From Saccharomonospora xinjiangensis XJ-54 (GTDB lineage: Bacteria > Actinomycetota > Actinomycetes > Mycobacteriales > Pseudonocardiaceae): a DNA stretch of 64,000 nt. Below the pieces are notes generated by a model. That model ran no database searches. It was not told where the DNA came from and saw only the letters and a program-made list of their open reading frames with translations. The position numbers were made by a program, and so were the translations under genes. Of the stretch, positions 43,643-53,152 are shown piece by piece (the first letter of the stretch is position 1; each line of letters opens with the position of its first letter). The DNA lies in the NCBI RefSeq assembly GCF_000258175.1, contig NZ_JH636049.1, forward strand, positions 1,202,982 to 1,266,981. Reading direction: 5' to 3'.

Positions 43643-45298
43643 TCACTCCACACCCATCAGCAGTACCGCATCGGTCTGCCCACCGGGATAGCACACGAGT
43701 TCGACATCGGGCCGTTCGGCGCGCAGGTGTCCGGCGAGGACATCGGTGATCGTGCCGGGCGCTTCCTCGCCTGCCAGGACCGTGACCAGCTCACCTCCCA
43801 CGGCGAGCATGCGGTCGAGAACGCCCGTGGCCGCGCGTTCGAGACTCCCCTCGGCACCTCCGGGCTCGATGAGCACCACCTCGCCGTCGATGAGTCCCAC
43901 GACGTCGCCCGCGGCCGCCCTGCCGACCCACGTGATGGCGTCCTCGGCCGCGACCACCACCTCGCCCCTTCGCGTGGCGGCAGCCGCCTCCGCCATGGCG
44001 ACGACGTCGGCGCCCGCCCTGCGCTCCGGATCGTGGACCGCGAGCGCGGCCAGCACCTGCACCGGCGAGGCACACGGCACCACGACAACGTCTCTGCCCT
44101 CCAGCATCGGATGCCCGGTGACCCGCTCGGCCGCGGCCGTCAGGCGGACCCCGCCCGGCACCACGGTCACGTGCGTGGCCGCCGTCGTGGTCACGAGCGT
44201 GAGCAGGTCCTCGGTACTCGGCTCACCGCCGGCCCCGATCGCGAGCACCGGGATTCCCTCCGCCTCGACGAGCCGGGCCAGCGCCTCACCGTGCACCACG
44301 GCCACCACCGCGCGGTCGGCCGCCGTCACCGGGTGGTCCACGGGTTTCGGCGTCAGGAGAGGTTCGACGCGGACCCCGTGCGGCCTGCCGTGGGCGAGTC
44401 CTGCCTCCAGCACGGCACCGATGTCGGCGCAGTGGACGTGGATGGCGTACTCGCCGTCACCGGCCTCGGCCACCGTCACGCTGTCCCCGAGCGCCGACAG
44501 CACTCTGCGCAGTTCCGGCAGCCCATCGGCGGCGGTCGCGGGGCCTGACACGGTGAGCAGGTACATCACCTCCCACGCCCGCGAAGGCCGGTCGTCACCG
44601 GCATGCGCGTGGCTGGCGGCACACACCGGCACGGTGGTGCGCACACCCGTCAGCGCCTCGACGAGCGCGTCGAGCACAACCACAAGACCCCGGCCCCCCG
44701 CGTCCACCACCCCGGCGACGGCGAGGGCGGCGAGCTGGTTCGGGGTGTTCGCGAGCGCCTCGGCAGCCGTCTTGGCCGCCAGCTCGGCCACCTCGGCCGC
44801 CGAGCAGGCGAACGCACCCCCGCCCGAGGCGGCATGGCCGTCCAGCGCGGCGGAGGTGGCGTGCAACACGCTCAGCATCGTTCCGGCCACAGGCCGGGCC
44901 ACCGCTCGCGTGGCCGCCACGTCGGCGGCCTTCAGCGCATTGGCGAGGGCCGCCCCTCCGAGTTCCGGGGCACCGAGGGCCGAGGAGGCCATGCCGCGCA
45001 GCACCTGCGACAGGATGACGCCGGAATTGCCTTTCGCCGACCGCACCGCCGCGTCGGCCACCGCGGTCAACGCGGCGCCGGCGCTTCCCGCGGCGTCCGC
45101 CGTCAATCCGTCCAGCCCGTCCCGCGCCGCGATCATCGTGTGCAGCAGGTTCGAGCCCGTGTCGGAGTCGGCCACAGGGAAGACGTTGATGTCGTCGATG
45201 TCGGCCCGCAGCGCGCGCAGGTCGCGCAGACAGACGTCGATCCACCGCCGTACGGCGTCCGCGTCCAGAGCAACGTCCGAAGCTCCCGAGGCCCGCAC
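43643..45298 (-). CDS. DAK2-domain protein (DhaL-like / FakA-related)
   Basis: A 551-residue protein. The N-terminal DhaL-like phosphatase-fold domain (about residues 1-190) has the Asp cluster [18 protein letters not shown] and [17 protein letters not shown]; the middle and C-terminal parts match the DAK1-like region with [15 protein letters not shown] and [20 protein letters not shown]. In firmicutes the relative FakA phosphorylates fatty acids together with FakB; the actinobacterial substrate is not established. GTG at 45298 was chosen because GGAGG lies 7 bp upstream; the open frame runs much further, antisense to other genes. It is divergent from rpmB and coupled to recG. Confidence 0.9.
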   Translation of the reverse strand: MRASGASDVALDADAVRRWIDVCLRDLRALRADIDDINVFPVADSDTGSNLLHTMIAARDGLDGLTADAAGSAGAALTAVADAAVRSAKGNSGVILSQVLRGMASSALGAPELGGAALANALKAADVAATRAVARPVAGTMLSVLHATSAALDGHAASGGGAFACSAAEVAELAAKTAAEALANTPNQLAALAVAGVVDAGGRGLVVVLDALVEALTGVRTTVPVCAASHAHAGDDRPSRAWEVMYLLTVSGPATAADGLPELRRVLSALGDSVTVAEAGDGEYAIHVHCADIGAVLEAGLAHGRPHGVRVEPLLTPKPVDHPVTAADRAVVAVVHGEALARLVEAEGIPVLAIGAGGEPSTEDLLTLVTTTAATHVTVVPGGVRLTAAAERVTGHPMLEGRDVVVVPCASPVQVLAALAVHDPERRAGADVVAMAEAAAATRRGEVVVAAEDAITWVGRAAAGDVVGLIDGEVVLIEPGGAEGSLERAATGVLDRMLAVGGELVTVLAGEEAPGTITDVLAGHLRAERPDVELVCYPGGQTDAVLLMGVE

Positions 45299-45448
45299 CC
45301 GCGTATCCTCCGTAGCTGGTATCGAGGCATGCCAGACTGCGAGAGTAGCGACCCCGGTGAGTCTCGGGCGGCCGCACCCGCTACCCTGTTCGAGTTGCCC
45401 GGCACCGCCGGGTGGTTCGTTTACCGATCTTTTCGAGGAGTGTTCGAC

Positions 45449-45640
45449 GTGGCTGCCGTGTGCGACGTCTGTGGCAAGGGGCCGGGCTTCGGCAAGTCGG
45501 TCTCGCACTCTCACCGGCGTACCAACCGCCGGTGGAACCCGAACATCCAGACCGTGCACGCCAAGGTCGGGCTTTCTCAGCGGAAGCGCCTGAACGTGTG
45601 CACCTCCTGCCTCAAGGCGGGCAAGGTCGTTCGGGGCTGA
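45449..45640 (+). CDS. rpmB: 50S ribosomal protein L28
   Basis: A 63-residue L28 protein of the large subunit. It has the zinc-binding Cys motif [20 protein letters not shown] and a second pair near the C-terminus ([11 protein letters not shown]), plus the family segment [12 protein letters not shown]. Start GTG with a CGAGGAG ribosome site 8 bp upstream. Divergent from the DAK2 gene, as in other actinobacteria, and followed by a strong hairpin. Confidence 0.96.
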   Translation: MAAVCDVCGKGPGFGKSVSHSHRRTNRRWNPNIQTVHAKVGLSQRKRLNVCTSCLKAGKVVRG

Positions 45641-45659
45641 CACAGAACTTGTGAAACGA

Positions 45660-45699
45660 GCGAACGGCTCGGTGACCACCAGGTCGCCGAGCCGTTCGC
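45660..45699. terminator. Terminator hairpin between rpmB and ung
   Basis: A perfect 13-bp inverted repeat (GCGAACGGCTCGG with CCGAGCCGTTCGC) around a 14-base loop, 19 bp after the rpmB stop and before the convergent ung stop. Likely bidirectional. Confidence 0.8.
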
Positions 45700-45713
45700 C
45701 GTATCGGGGGTTG

Positions 45714-46391
45714 CTAAGGAAGTTTCCAGTCGATCGGTTGCGCTCCCTGCTGTTCGAGCAGCGCGTTGGCCCTGCTGAAGGGGCGCGAGCCGAAGAACCC
45801 GTTGCGCGCGGAGAGCGGACTCGGATGCACGGACTCCACGCACGGCACCGACCCGAGCAGCGGCTTGAGCTTGCGCGCGTTGCTGCCCCACAGGATCGCC
45901 ACGAGCGGCTTCTCCCGCTCGGCCAGCGCCACGATCGCCCGCTCGGTGATCTCCTCCCAGCCCTTGCCCTGATGCGAGTTCGGCTTGCCGGGGCGCACCG
46001 TGAGCGCCCTGTTGAGCAGCAGCACACCCTGCTCCGTCCACGGTGTCAGGTCGCCGTTGGACGGTTGAGGATGCCCGAGGTCGTCGCAGTACTCGCGGTA
46101 GATGTTGACGAGGCTCTTCGGCAAAGGACGGACGTCCGGCGCCACGGCGAAGGACAGCCCGATCGGGTGGCCCGGCGTCGGATACGGGTCCTGACCGACG
46201 ATCAGCGCGCGCACCTCCTCGAAGGGCTGTCGGAACGCCCGAAGGATGTGCTCACCGGACGGCAGGTATGTCCGCCCCTCCGCGACTTCGGTGCGAAGGA
46301 ACTCCCCCATCGCCGCGATCCGGTCGGCGACCGGCTCCAAAGCCTTCGCCCAGCCGGGGTCCATGATCTCGTGCAGTGGTCGTGCGGTCAC
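45714..46391 (-). CDS. ung: Uracil-DNA glycosylase, family 1
   Basis: A 225-residue enzyme that excises uracil from DNA. The catalytic motif is [16 protein letters not shown] (Gly66, catalytic Asp68), the uracil-binding segment [20 protein letters not shown], and the DNA-intercalation loop [11 protein letters not shown] with the second catalytic His. Length and motifs are those of family 1 Ung. GTG start. Convergent with rpmB and followed upstream by a repeat array separating it from the GNAT gene. Confidence 0.97.
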   Translation of the reverse strand: MTARPLHEIMDPGWAKALEPVADRIAAMGEFLRTEVAEGRTYLPSGEHILRAFRQPFEEVRALIVGQDPYPTPGHPIGLSFAVAPDVRPLPKSLVNIYREYCDDLGHPQPSNGDLTPWTEQGVLLLNRALTVRPGKPNSHQGKGWEEITERAIVALAEREKPLVAILWGSNARKLKPLLGSVPCVESVHPSPLSARNGFFGSRPFSRANALLEQQGAQPIDWKLP

Positions 46392-46434
46392 GGCACGGCA
46401 GCTTAGCCGAGCGGGATGACACCGCGATCACAGG

Positions 46435-46523
46435 CGCGGACGCGGGCCGCGCGCACGCGTGCACCAAGTGCAGGCACGCGCGCACCAAGTGCGGACACGC
46501 GCGCGTCAGGTGCGGACACGGCG
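46435..46523. repeat. Short array of 21-bp repeats directly after a GNAT gene
   Basis: Read on the minus strand the array starts 2-4 bp after the GNAT stop with CCGTGTCCGCACCTGACG, followed by GTGTCCGCACTTGGTGC and a third, GTGCCTGCACTTGGTGC, unit; GTGC cores on the plus strand are at 46469, 46490 and 46510. All units have the same orientation here. It lies between ung and the GNAT gene. Confidence 0.85.
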
Positions 46524-46994
46524 TCAGAGGGGTCTTGACAGGCACACGCTCAGCGGGTCGTCCGCGTAGACCCCGAAACCGGGCATGTCCACGTAGCCGG
46601 ACGAGCGGTAGAGGGCGATGGCCTCTGGCTGCTTCGTCCCGGTCTCCAGCACCAGCCTGGTACGGCCCGCCTGGACGGCCGTGCGCTCCACCTCGGCGAG
46701 CATCGTCCTGGCCAGGCCGCGCCCTCGCAAGGACGGCACCACGTACAGGCGCTTCATCTCCGCGTCACCGGGGACGAGCGGCGGATCGGCGACATCGTGC
46801 GCACGCCACCCACCGCACGCGACTGGGACGTCGTCGAGGTAGCCGACGAGGAACAATCCCGAAGGTGGGGCGAACTCCGCCGGATCGACAGGCGTGAGGT
46901 CCGGATCTCCGTATCGGGCCACGTACTCCTGCTGCACCGCGTCGATGAGCTTGACCGCGTCGGGATGGTCGAACGCCACCGTCCGGATCTCCAC
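46524..46994 (-). CDS. GNAT-family N-acetyltransferase
   Basis: A 156-residue GNAT protein. The acetyl-CoA loop is AEMKRLYVVPSLRGRGLART (RGRGLA), preceded by FLVGYLDDVPVACGGWRAHD and followed by TRLVLETGTKQPEAIALYRS and SGYVDMPGFGVY. The GTG at 46994 was chosen because GGAGGAG lies 6 bp upstream and the sequence from VEIRTVAFDHP is typical; upstream in-frame codons are Arg-rich and not credible. Substrate unknown. A repeat array follows its stop immediately. Confidence 0.88.
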   Translation of the reverse strand: MEIRTVAFDHPDAVKLIDAVQQEYVARYGDPDLTPVDPAEFAPPSGLFLVGYLDDVPVACGGWRAHDVADPPLVPGDAEMKRLYVVPSLRGRGLARTMLAEVERTAVQAGRTRLVLETGTKQPEAIALYRSSGYVDMPGFGVYADDPLSVCLSRPL

Positions 46995-47439
46995 TCCGAT
47001 CTCCTCCCACACTCCTCGGCCACCGCAAGTATGCCGTGGACAACCCCGGCCCCAGCGGCCTCGGTGACGTCGATGACATCGACGGCGTCGTATCTTTCGT
47101 GACCTTCGACCTACCAGCGACCACAGCGACCACAACGACCACAGCGACCACGGCGGCTTTACGTCGCCTCCGACGTACCATCGGCCACGGCGGCTCCCGG
47201 CAAAACTCGCCGGACGTCGGCCATCGGGCCGCTCTGCCGGTTCCGGTGGACGTCGGCGACCGGGCCGACCTCACCGGCCTCGGCGGACCACGCCCTCACC
47301 GACCTCGTTCACTCATCGCCACGCGCGACCTCACCACCACGCCCGGCATCGCCGACCTCCGTTCACACTCAGCACCTCGGCCGCGCTCAACGCCTCGCCT
47401 GACCTCAGCGGTTCGGCTGCCGTGGTCGTCCGCCTCGCC
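46995..47439. other. Intergenic region without a credible gene
   Basis: These 445 bp separate thiL from the GNAT gene. Open frames exist on both strands, but they translate to Thr- or Arg/Pro-rich sequence without family resemblance and lack ribosome sites. The region contains a 9-bp tandem repeat at 47118-47153 and imperfect runs of CACC and GACC. The GNAT promoter should lie at its left end. Confidence 0.6.
47118..47153. repeat. 9-bp tandem repeat (CGACCACAG), non-coding
   Basis: Four copies with one change in the second and one in the fourth. It lies in the gap between thiL and the GNAT gene. Confidence 0.85.
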
Positions 47440-48405
47440 TCACATCCAGTGCCGCCAGCCCGGTTCGCGATCGTAGGGATCGCCGTCCACGGTGACGCCG
47501 GTGTCCGCGACCACCGAACCGACCACCTCCCACCCCTCCGGCAGGTCGGACGGCGATCCGAACGTCGCGGCGAGCGCGTGGTCCTCGCCGCCGGTGAGCA
47601 CCCAGTGCATCGGGTCCGCGCCCAGCGCCGAGCCGACGTCCACCAGCCGTTCGGCCACGGTGAGCCGGTCGCTTCGCACGTCGATGCCCACACCCGAGGC
47701 TTCGGCGAGGTGCGCGAGGTCCGCCAGCAGCCCGTCGGAGATGTCGATCATCGCGGTGGCTCCGGCCAGCGCCGCCGAGGGACCGGCCGCGTACGGCGGG
47801 TCGGGACAGCGCTGGGCGTTCACCACACTCACGGGCGAGCGGAACCCCCTGCTCAGCACCGCGAGCCCCGCCGCGGCCCAGCCGAGCCGACCGCACACGG
47901 CGACGACGTCTCCCGGCCGCGCGCCCGCGCGCGTGACGGGAGGGCGGCCACCGAGGTCGCCGAGCGCGGTGACACTGATCATGATGTGATCCGCGCTCAC
48001 CATGTCACCGCCGACAACACCGACGTGCACCCGCCTCGCCTCGGTGGCCACGCCGTCGAGCATTTCGGCCGCCACGTCCCTGGGCGTGTCCGGCGGGCAC
48101 GCCAGCGCGACGACCACCGAGGTGGGCACCGCGCCCATCGCGGCGATGTCGGCGAGGTTCACGGCGACCGCCTTGCGACCCACCTGAGCCGGAGTGGACC
48201 AGTCCAACCGGAAATGCACACCCTCCACGAGCGCATCCGTGGCGATGACCACACGCCCGTCGGGCGCGGCCACCACGGCGGCGTCGTCGCCGGGACCGAG
48301 CAACGTCGTTGACGGCTGCGCTCTCCCCGCCGTGACCTGGCGGATCAACCCGAATTCACCGATCGCCGCGACGGTATCCGCCCCGGACGCGGGACTCTCT
48401 CCCAC
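47440..48405 (-). CDS. thiL: Thiamine-monophosphate kinase
   Basis: A 321-residue enzyme that phosphorylates thiamine monophosphate to the active cofactor thiamine diphosphate. Family features: GEFGLIRQVTAGR, LLGPGDDAAVV (metal and ATP site), VIATDALVEGVHFRLDW, VGRKAVAVNLADIAAMGAVP, IDISDGLLADLAHLAEASG and TGGEDHALAATF. Length is normal. No thiamine riboswitch is seen near it. It is divergent from the Lrp-like gene. Confidence 0.97.
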   Translation of the reverse strand: MGESPASGADTVAAIGEFGLIRQVTAGRAQPSTTLLGPGDDAAVVAAPDGRVVIATDALVEGVHFRLDWSTPAQVGRKAVAVNLADIAAMGAVPTSVVVALACPPDTPRDVAAEMLDGVATEARRVHVGVVGGDMVSADHIMISVTALGDLGGRPPVTRAGARPGDVVAVCGRLGWAAAGLAVLSRGFRSPVSVVNAQRCPDPPYAAGPSAALAGATAMIDISDGLLADLAHLAEASGVGIDVRSDRLTVAERLVDVGSALGADPMHWVLTGGEDHALAATFGSPSDLPEGWEVVGSVVADTGVTVDGDPYDREPGWRHWM

Positions 48406-48536
48406 ACCTACCTCCGGTTGTCACATAGCCCGCGCCCCCAACTGTCGGATGCCCGATCGTCGCAGGTCTGCGGTACGTTGCTGCCTACATTCCTTACTGC
48501 TACGCGGAACCGCCGGACATGAAGGGGAGCAGCGCC

Positions 48537-48770
48537 GTGGTCCACGCATACATCCTCATCCAGACCGAGGTCGGCAAGGCCGCCGCCGTGGCGGCGGAGA
48601 TCTCCGGAATTCCCGGAGTCACCACATCGGAGGACGTCACGGGGCCCTACGACGTCATCGTGCGCGCGGAAGCCAACAGTGTGGACGAGCTGGGTCAGCT
48701 CGTGGTCGCCCGCGTGCAGAACGTGGAGGGCATCACGCGCACCCTCACCTGCCCCGTGGTGCATCTCTGA
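48537..48770 (+). CDS. Stand-alone Lrp/AsnC ligand-binding (RAM) domain protein
   Basis: A 77-residue protein that consists only of the alpha-beta RAM domain: VVHAYILIQTEVGKAAAVAA, IPGVTTSEDVTGPYDVIVRA, VDELGQLVVARVQNVEGITR. There is no HTH, so it cannot bind DNA alone; in archaea and actinobacteria such proteins form ligand-binding oligomers and may modulate full-length Lrp proteins. GTG at 48537 is preferred over an ATG at 48519, since GAAGGGGAG sits 7 bp upstream of the GTG. It is followed by the DUF3515 gene 19 bp away, an arrangement conserved near thiL and ddl. Confidence 0.9.
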   Translation: MVHAYILIQTEVGKAAAVAAEISGIPGVTTSEDVTGPYDVIVRAEANSVDELGQLVVARVQNVEGITRTLTCPVVHL

Positions 48771-48789
48771 GCTGTGATGTAGTGGGACG

Positions 48790-49350
48790 GTGAGCGAAAC
48801 CGGTGCCCCACCCCGGACCCTCGTCGTGCTCGCCGCGGTACTCGCCTCGGCGCTGGCCGTGACGGTCGCCGTACTGGGGCTGGTCTTCGCACCCGACGGC
48901 TCGGGCCGCGACGCCCCCGGTGACGGGCAGCGGAAGGCGTCGGGGCCGCTGCCGCTCGTCTCCGTTCCCGCTCCCGAGGCCGACTCGCCGCACTGCACGA
49001 CGTTGATCGAGGCAGTGCCCCGCGAACTGGAGTCCTCTGGTGAGAAACTGACCCGCCGCGAACTCGCCGAGCCCGCACCGCCAGCCACCGTCGCCTGGGG
49101 TGGCGACCCTGTGGTGTTGCGGTGCGGCCTCGACCGGCCGCCCGAGCTGACCCGGTCGTCGGTGCTGCGCTCGATCGACGAGGTCCGCTGGCTTCCGGTG
49201 CCCGGCGAGGGCACCACGACGTGGTACACCGTGGACCGCGAGGTCTACGTGGCACTGACCGTGCCGGAGACGACCGGAACCGGCCCACTGCAACAGCTGT
49301 CGGAGACCATCGCCGACGTGCTGCCTGCCGCGCCGCTCGACTTCGGCTGA
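48790..49350 (+). CDS. DUF3515 family membrane-anchored protein
   Basis: A 186-residue actinobacterial protein. One membrane helix (TLVVLAAVLASALAVTVAVL, about residues 10-30) is followed by an extracytoplasmic domain with two Cys residues (SPHCTTLIEAVP and VVLRCGLDRPPE) likely joined by a disulfide, and WLPVPGEGTTTWYTVDREVY. DUF3515 has no known activity; its persistent location between the Lrp-like gene, thiL and ddl is the main clue. GTG start. Convergent with ddl. Confidence 0.88.
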   Translation: MSETGAPPRTLVVLAAVLASALAVTVAVLGLVFAPDGSGRDAPGDGQRKASGPLPLVSVPAPEADSPHCTTLIEAVPRELESSGEKLTRRELAEPAPPATVAWGGDPVVLRCGLDRPPELTRSSVLRSIDEVRWLPVPGEGTTTWYTVDREVYVALTVPETTGTGPLQQLSETIADVLPAAPLDFG

Positions 49351-49440
49351 GCGGCGCGGCTGTGCTGACGTCTGCTGCCGACTGCTGATGGCTGCCGCCG
49401 ACTGCCGGTGCGGCAACGGACCCTGGAACGTCGGGGCAGC

Positions 49441-50538
49441 TCAGCGCAGTCCGGTTCCCCTGGCGAGAGCCGTTTCGACGAGTGTGGTGAGCAGTGCCGG
49501 ATAGTCGATGCCGGTGACCTCCCACATCTTCGGGTAGGCCGACGTCGCCGTGAAGCCGGGCATCGTGTTGACCTCGTTGACGGTCAGCGTGCCGTCCGCT
49601 CCGACGAAGAAGTCCACCCTGGCGAGCCCTTGGCAGTCGAGCGCGCCAAACGCGCGGACGGCGACCTGCCTGAGGCGTTCGGTGACGGTGTCGTCGAGCT
49701 TGGCGGGAATGTCCAGTTCGGCGTCCTCACCGAGGTACTTGGTCTCGAAGTCGTACCACGCGTCCGCATCGTCGGAGAGCACGCGGATCTCGGCAGGCAA
49801 CGACGCCTCGACCCGGCCGTCGGGGAACTCCAGCACACCGCACTCCACCTCGCGGCCGACGGTCTCGGCCTCCACGAGCACCTTCGGGTCCGTCTGGCGC
49901 GCGAGCGCGATGGCGGCGTCCAGTTGCGACCAATCCGTGACGCGGGAGATCCCGATGGACGAGCCGGCGCGAGCGGGTTTGACGAAAACGGGAAGGCCGA
50001 GCCGGTCACGCTCCTCCTCGGGCAGGGTCTGCTGCCCGCGCCGCACGACGGCGTAGCGGCCGACCTCGATGCCCTCGGCAGCGAGCAGTTTCTTGGCGTA
50101 CTCCTTGTCCATCGCCGCCGCGCTCGCGAACACCCCCGCGCCCACGTACGGCAGGTCGGCCAGCTCCAGCAGCCCCTGGATGGTGCCGTCCTCGCCGAAA
50201 GCCCCGTGCAGCACGGGGAACACCACGTCCACGGAGGACAGGATCTCGGCGCGCTCCCCCGGCTCCAGCCGGACGACCCCGCCCGCCGTGGGGTCGGGCG
50301 CCAGCACGAGTGCCTCGCCGCCCGCGACGGAAGGCAGTTCCCCGCCCTTGATGCGCAGCGCCTCGGGCTCGCTCGTACCGAGCACCCACCCGCCGGCACG
50401 AGTGACCCCGATGGGCACGACCTCGAACCGGCCGGGGTCGAGGTTGGCCAGAATGCTGCCCGCCGACACACAGGAAATGGTGTGCTCGGTGCTCCGGCCG
50501 CCGAAGACGACGGCCACTCGGGTCTTGCGGCTGTTCAT
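49441..50538 (-). CDS. ddl: D-alanine--D-alanine ligase
   Basis: A 365-residue ATP-grasp enzyme that makes D-Ala-D-Ala for peptidoglycan. Features: [20 protein letters not shown] at the N-terminus, [20 protein letters not shown] (substrate site), [39 protein letters not shown] (ATP-grasp) and [20 protein letters not shown] with NTMPGFT (metal site). The conserved Tyr of D-Ala-D-Ala enzymes appears in the omega-loop region as [12 protein letters not shown] (KY), which argues for D-Ala rather than D-Lac specificity. ATG at 50538 lies 10 bp after the MocR stop, so read-through transcription is possible. Confidence 0.96.
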   Translation of the reverse strand: MNSRKTRVAVVFGGRSTEHTISCVSAGSILANLDPGRFEVVPIGVTRAGGWVLGTSEPEALRIKGGELPSVAGGEALVLAPDPTAGGVVRLEPGERAEILSSVDVVFPVLHGAFGEDGTIQGLLELADLPYVGAGVFASAAAMDKEYAKKLLAAEGIEVGRYAVVRRGQQTLPEEERDRLGLPVFVKPARAGSSIGISRVTDWSQLDAAIALARQTDPKVLVEAETVGREVECGVLEFPDGRVEASLPAEIRVLSDDADAWYDFETKYLGEDAELDIPAKLDDTVTERLRQVAVRAFGALDCQGLARVDFFVGADGTLTVNEVNTMPGFTATSAYPKMWEVTGIDYPALLTTLVETALARGTGLR

Positions 50539-50548
50539 GGGCGGCACC

Positions 50549-51937
50549 CTACCTTCGGGTCGGACGGAGCACGTCAACGAGCACCCCGAGGACGTCGTGG
50601 AGCGTCTCGCGCGAGCAACCCGCGTATCCGACGGCGATGCCCGCCGTGGTGGGGGTGCCCGCGAAGTGCCGGGCCAACCCGTCGAGCAGCAATCCGCGCT
50701 CGCGGCCGAGCGCCAGCCTGCGCCGCTCCTCGTCCTCCGATTCGAGCGGTACCACCAGGTGCGCACCGGCGTCGTCACCGAGAACGGGCACGTTCTCGGC
50801 CCGCAACGCGGTGACGAGCATGGAGCGCCGCTCGGACAACTCCCTGCGCAGTCGCCGCAGGTGGCGTCCGAGATCGCCGTGCCTGGCGAGTTCCACGAAC
50901 ACCCGCTGCCCCGCGGGGGACGCCCGCGTGCCCGCGTCGTCGCGGTAGGCGAGAACAGCGGCGGTGACGCCGGGTGGTGCGACCATCCACCCCGCGCCGA
51001 GCGTGGGTGTCAGGATCTTGCTCGTGGTGCCGAGATGGACGACGACGTCGGGCGCGAGGGCGGCGAGCACCGGCAGCGGAGCGACGTCGTAGCGCAGTTC
51101 GCCGTCGTAGTCGTCCTCCACGACGAGAAATCCGTCGGCACGGGCGCGTTCGACGAGTTCGACACGGCGGGATGCGCTCATGCGGCTGCCGAGGGGGTAC
51201 TGGTGGGCAGGTGAGCAGTAGACGGCCTTGACGCCCGCGGGAATCGAATCGGGCCGCAGCCCCTGCTCGTCTACCTCGACGGGCACAACCCGGGCACCCG
51301 CGCGGCGAAACGCCTCGACGGCCCGCTGGTAACCCGGCTCCTCCACGCCGACGAGGTCGCCGGGATCGAGCAGCGCGGCGGCCAGTTCGACGACGGCGGC
51401 GGTGGTGCCAGCCGTGGCGAGGACGGAGTTCGGTGCCGCGTCGAGCCCGCGATGTCGCAGGAGATGTTCGGCGATCGCGGCCCGGTACTCCACGAGTCCC
51501 GCTCGTTCGGACACGACCAGCGGCGGGGAGTCCGCGGCCGCGCGCCAGGCTCGCCGCCACGCCGCCCTGTCGAGGCCGTCGGCCCACGGCATTCCCGGCA
51601 TCAGCGGCACGAGATCCCCCTGCGGGGGCTGGTCGGGGCCTGCGACCGCGCGGTGATGGGACACGGGGGTCGGGGGCGAGGTCGTGACGAAGGTGCCGGA
51701 ACCGTGCCGTCCCACGATCCAGCCCTCGGCGTGCAGTTGCTCGTACGCGGCGGAGGTCACGGTCCTGCTGACCCCGAGACCTGCCGCCAGCGCCCGGGTG
51801 GACGGCAGCCGGTCGCCGCCCCTGAGGTGGCCTCCCGAGGCGGCTTCGCGCAGTGCGTCGGCGAGCTGGACCGCCAGCGGCACGCCGGACTCCCGATCGA
51901 GCGTCACCGGCAGGAGCGTGGTGTCAACGCCGGCCAC
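50549..51937 (-). CDS. MocR/PdxR-type regulator (GntR HTH fused to aminotransferase domain)
   Basis: A 462-residue MocR protein. Residues about 10-80 form a GntR-type winged helix ([33 protein letters not shown]); the rest is a fold-type I aminotransferase domain with [31 protein letters not shown] and the PLP lysine in [13 protein letters not shown]. Such proteins sense PLP and regulate vitamin B6 or aminoacid genes. GTG at 51937 is preferred because GGGAGG lies 4 bp upstream; the frame is open to 51964. The divergent neighbour is a PNPOx-fold protein, and the gap contains inverted repeats, supporting B6-linked control (inference). Confidence 0.9.
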   Translation of the reverse strand: MAGVDTTLLPVTLDRESGVPLAVQLADALREAASGGHLRGGDRLPSTRALAAGLGVSRTVTSAAYEQLHAEGWIVGRHGSGTFVTTSPPTPVSHHRAVAGPDQPPQGDLVPLMPGMPWADGLDRAAWRRAWRAAADSPPLVVSERAGLVEYRAAIAEHLLRHRGLDAAPNSVLATAGTTAAVVELAAALLDPGDLVGVEEPGYQRAVEAFRRAGARVVPVEVDEQGLRPDSIPAGVKAVYCSPAHQYPLGSRMSASRRVELVERARADGFLVVEDDYDGELRYDVAPLPVLAALAPDVVVHLGTTSKILTPTLGAGWMVAPPGVTAAVLAYRDDAGTRASPAGQRVFVELARHGDLGRHLRRLRRELSERRSMLVTALRAENVPVLGDDAGAHLVVPLESEDEERRRLALGRERGLLLDGLARHFAGTPTTAGIAVGYAGCSRETLHDVLGVLVDVLRPTRR

Positions 51938-51956
51938 GTGACCTCCCATGTCGAAA

Positions 51957-52003
51957 AGTGGCATCTTGGACTATCGGAATTGTGGCTATTCCATCATGCC
52001 ACT
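51957..52003. promoter_or_regulatory. Nested inverted repeats between MocR and PNPOx-family genes
   Basis: An outer repeat AGTGGCAT (51957-51964) with ATGCCACT (51996-52003) surrounds an inner one, GGAAT-N7-ATTCC (51976-51992). The stretch is AT-richer than its flanks. MocR proteins bind paired sites in divergent promoters, so this is the likely operator; function is inferred. Confidence 0.55.
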
Positions 52004-52016
52004 GGGTGTCCTCACG

Positions 52017-52742
52017 ATGAGTCCCATGACTGCTTCCACCGAGCGGCCTTCCCTGTCCTCTCCGTCCTCCCTGTCCGCCACCCCTCGCACCACGCCGAGC
52101 CGCAAACACCAGCACTTCGCCACCGACCGTGGCGCGCTGTACGACGTCCTCGACGCCGCGCTGCTGTGCCACGTCGGCCTCGTCCTCGACGGTTCTCCCG
52201 TCGTGCTGCCCACCGCGTACGGCAGGGAAGGCGACACGCTGTACCTCCACGGCTCGACGGGGTCGGCCAACATCCGCGCCGCCGCCGAGGGTGCGCAGTT
52301 GTGCGTCGCCGTCTCGATTCTCGACGGCATCGTCTACGCGCGGTCGCTGAACGACCACTCGATGACCTACCGCAGTGCGGTGATCCACGGCCGCGCCACC
52401 CTCGTCACCGGCGACGAGCGCAAGATCCGGGCACTGCGGGTGCTCAGCGAGCACCTCAGCCCCGGTTCGTGGGACTACGCCCGAACCCCGAACCGCAGGG
52501 AACTGGCCGCGACACACGTACTCGCGATCGATCTCGGCGAGGCGTCGGTGAAGATCCGCGCAGGCCATCCCCCAGTCGGCGACGCCGACCGCGACGCGAC
52601 CACGACGTGGGCAGGTCTGCTTCCCGTGCACACCACGTTCGGCTCTCCTGTCACGGCGGACTACGTACCGGCCGACGTCGCGGTGCCGGAACACGTCTCC
52701 GCCAGGGTCACCGGCCGCACGGTTCGCCCTCCATCGAGGTAG
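52017..52742 (+). CDS. Pyridoxamine 5'-phosphate oxidase-family FMN-binding protein
   Basis: A protein of about 241 residues with the split-barrel flavin fold: GALYDVLDAALLCHVGLVLD, SPVVLPTAYGREGDTLYLHG, SANIRAAAEGAQLCVAVSIL and MTYRSAVIHGRATLV. This pattern is the NimA/PNPOx-like group rather than classical PdxH. The N-terminal 30 residues are low complexity (Ser/Thr/Pro). Several in-frame ATGs exist (51996, 52017, 52026) and none has a clear ribosome site. It is divergent from a MocR regulator, a common pairing. Its 3' end overlaps the convergent cupin gene by about 80 bp. Confidence 0.85.
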   Translation: MSPMTASTERPSLSSPSSLSATPRTTPSRKHQHFATDRGALYDVLDAALLCHVGLVLDGSPVVLPTAYGREGDTLYLHGSTGSANIRAAAEGAQLCVAVSILDGIVYARSLNDHSMTYRSAVIHGRATLVTGDERKIRALRVLSEHLSPGSWDYARTPNRRELAATHVLAIDLGEASVKIRAGHPPVGDADRDATTTWAGLLPVHTTFGSPVTADYVPADVAVPEHVSARVTGRTVRPPSR

Positions 52743-53152
52743 ACGTGCACGCTGATCGCCGGATCAGGTCCGGGGTTCGCCACGTCGTGCACGTATCCCG
52801 GACCGAAGACCCGGGACTGTCCCGCTTCGACCGAGATCCCAGGCGCAGGAGGCGGTGGGCCCTGATCCCGGCGCACCTTCTCGACGAGCCGCCCGCTCAC
52901 CACGGTGAAAGCTCCCGTCGTGTGTCCGTGGTCGTGCGGGCCGGTGAGCTGACCAGGAAGCCAGCTGCACAGCCACACCTCGTGGCCGCCGACGGTGTCG
53001 AGCAGGACGGCGCAGCGCTCGCCGGGGTCGTAGCGCAACAGGTTGCGCCAACGGCTCCGGTCGGCGGCGAACTCCAGCGCCGTCCGCACCGGGTGGCGCG
53101 ACAGCAAGTCTGCGGGAGGAAGCGCGATCGTGTTCTCGGGCACGGCGAACAT
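52661..53152 (-). CDS. Cysteine dioxygenase type I family protein
   Basis: A 163-residue cupin of the cysteine dioxygenase family. The iron site is in LTGPHDHGHTTGAFTVVSG (His-Asp-His) with the third His in VHDVANPGPDPAISVHVYLD. Bacterial members convert cysteine or other thiols (for example mercaptopropionate) to sulfinates; the exact substrate is not clear. The ATG at 53152 begins MFAVPENTIALPPADLL; upstream in-frame sequence is not typical. The 3' end overlaps the convergent PNPOx-family gene by 82 bp, an unusually long overlap of two credible genes. Confidence 0.85.
   Translation of the reverse strand: MFAVPENTIALPPADLLSRHPVRTALEFAADRSRWRNLLRYDPGERCAVLLDTVGGHEVWLCSWLPGQLTGPHDHGHTTGAFTVVSGRLVEKVRRDQGPPPPAPGISVEAGQSRVFGPGYVHDVANPGPDPAISVHVYLDGGRTVRPVTLAETCSGTATSAGT

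Noticed and set aside
43643..46027. DAK2 gene taken as a 794-residue protein
   Set aside because: The extra N-terminal part is Arg-rich and opposite rpmB and ung; the GTG with GGAGG at 45298 gives the normal family length.
47036..47476. A 146-codon plus-strand frame between the GNAT gene and thiL
   Set aside because: Thr-rich and Arg/Pro-rich translation built on a 9-bp repeat; it overlaps thiL and has no ribosome site.
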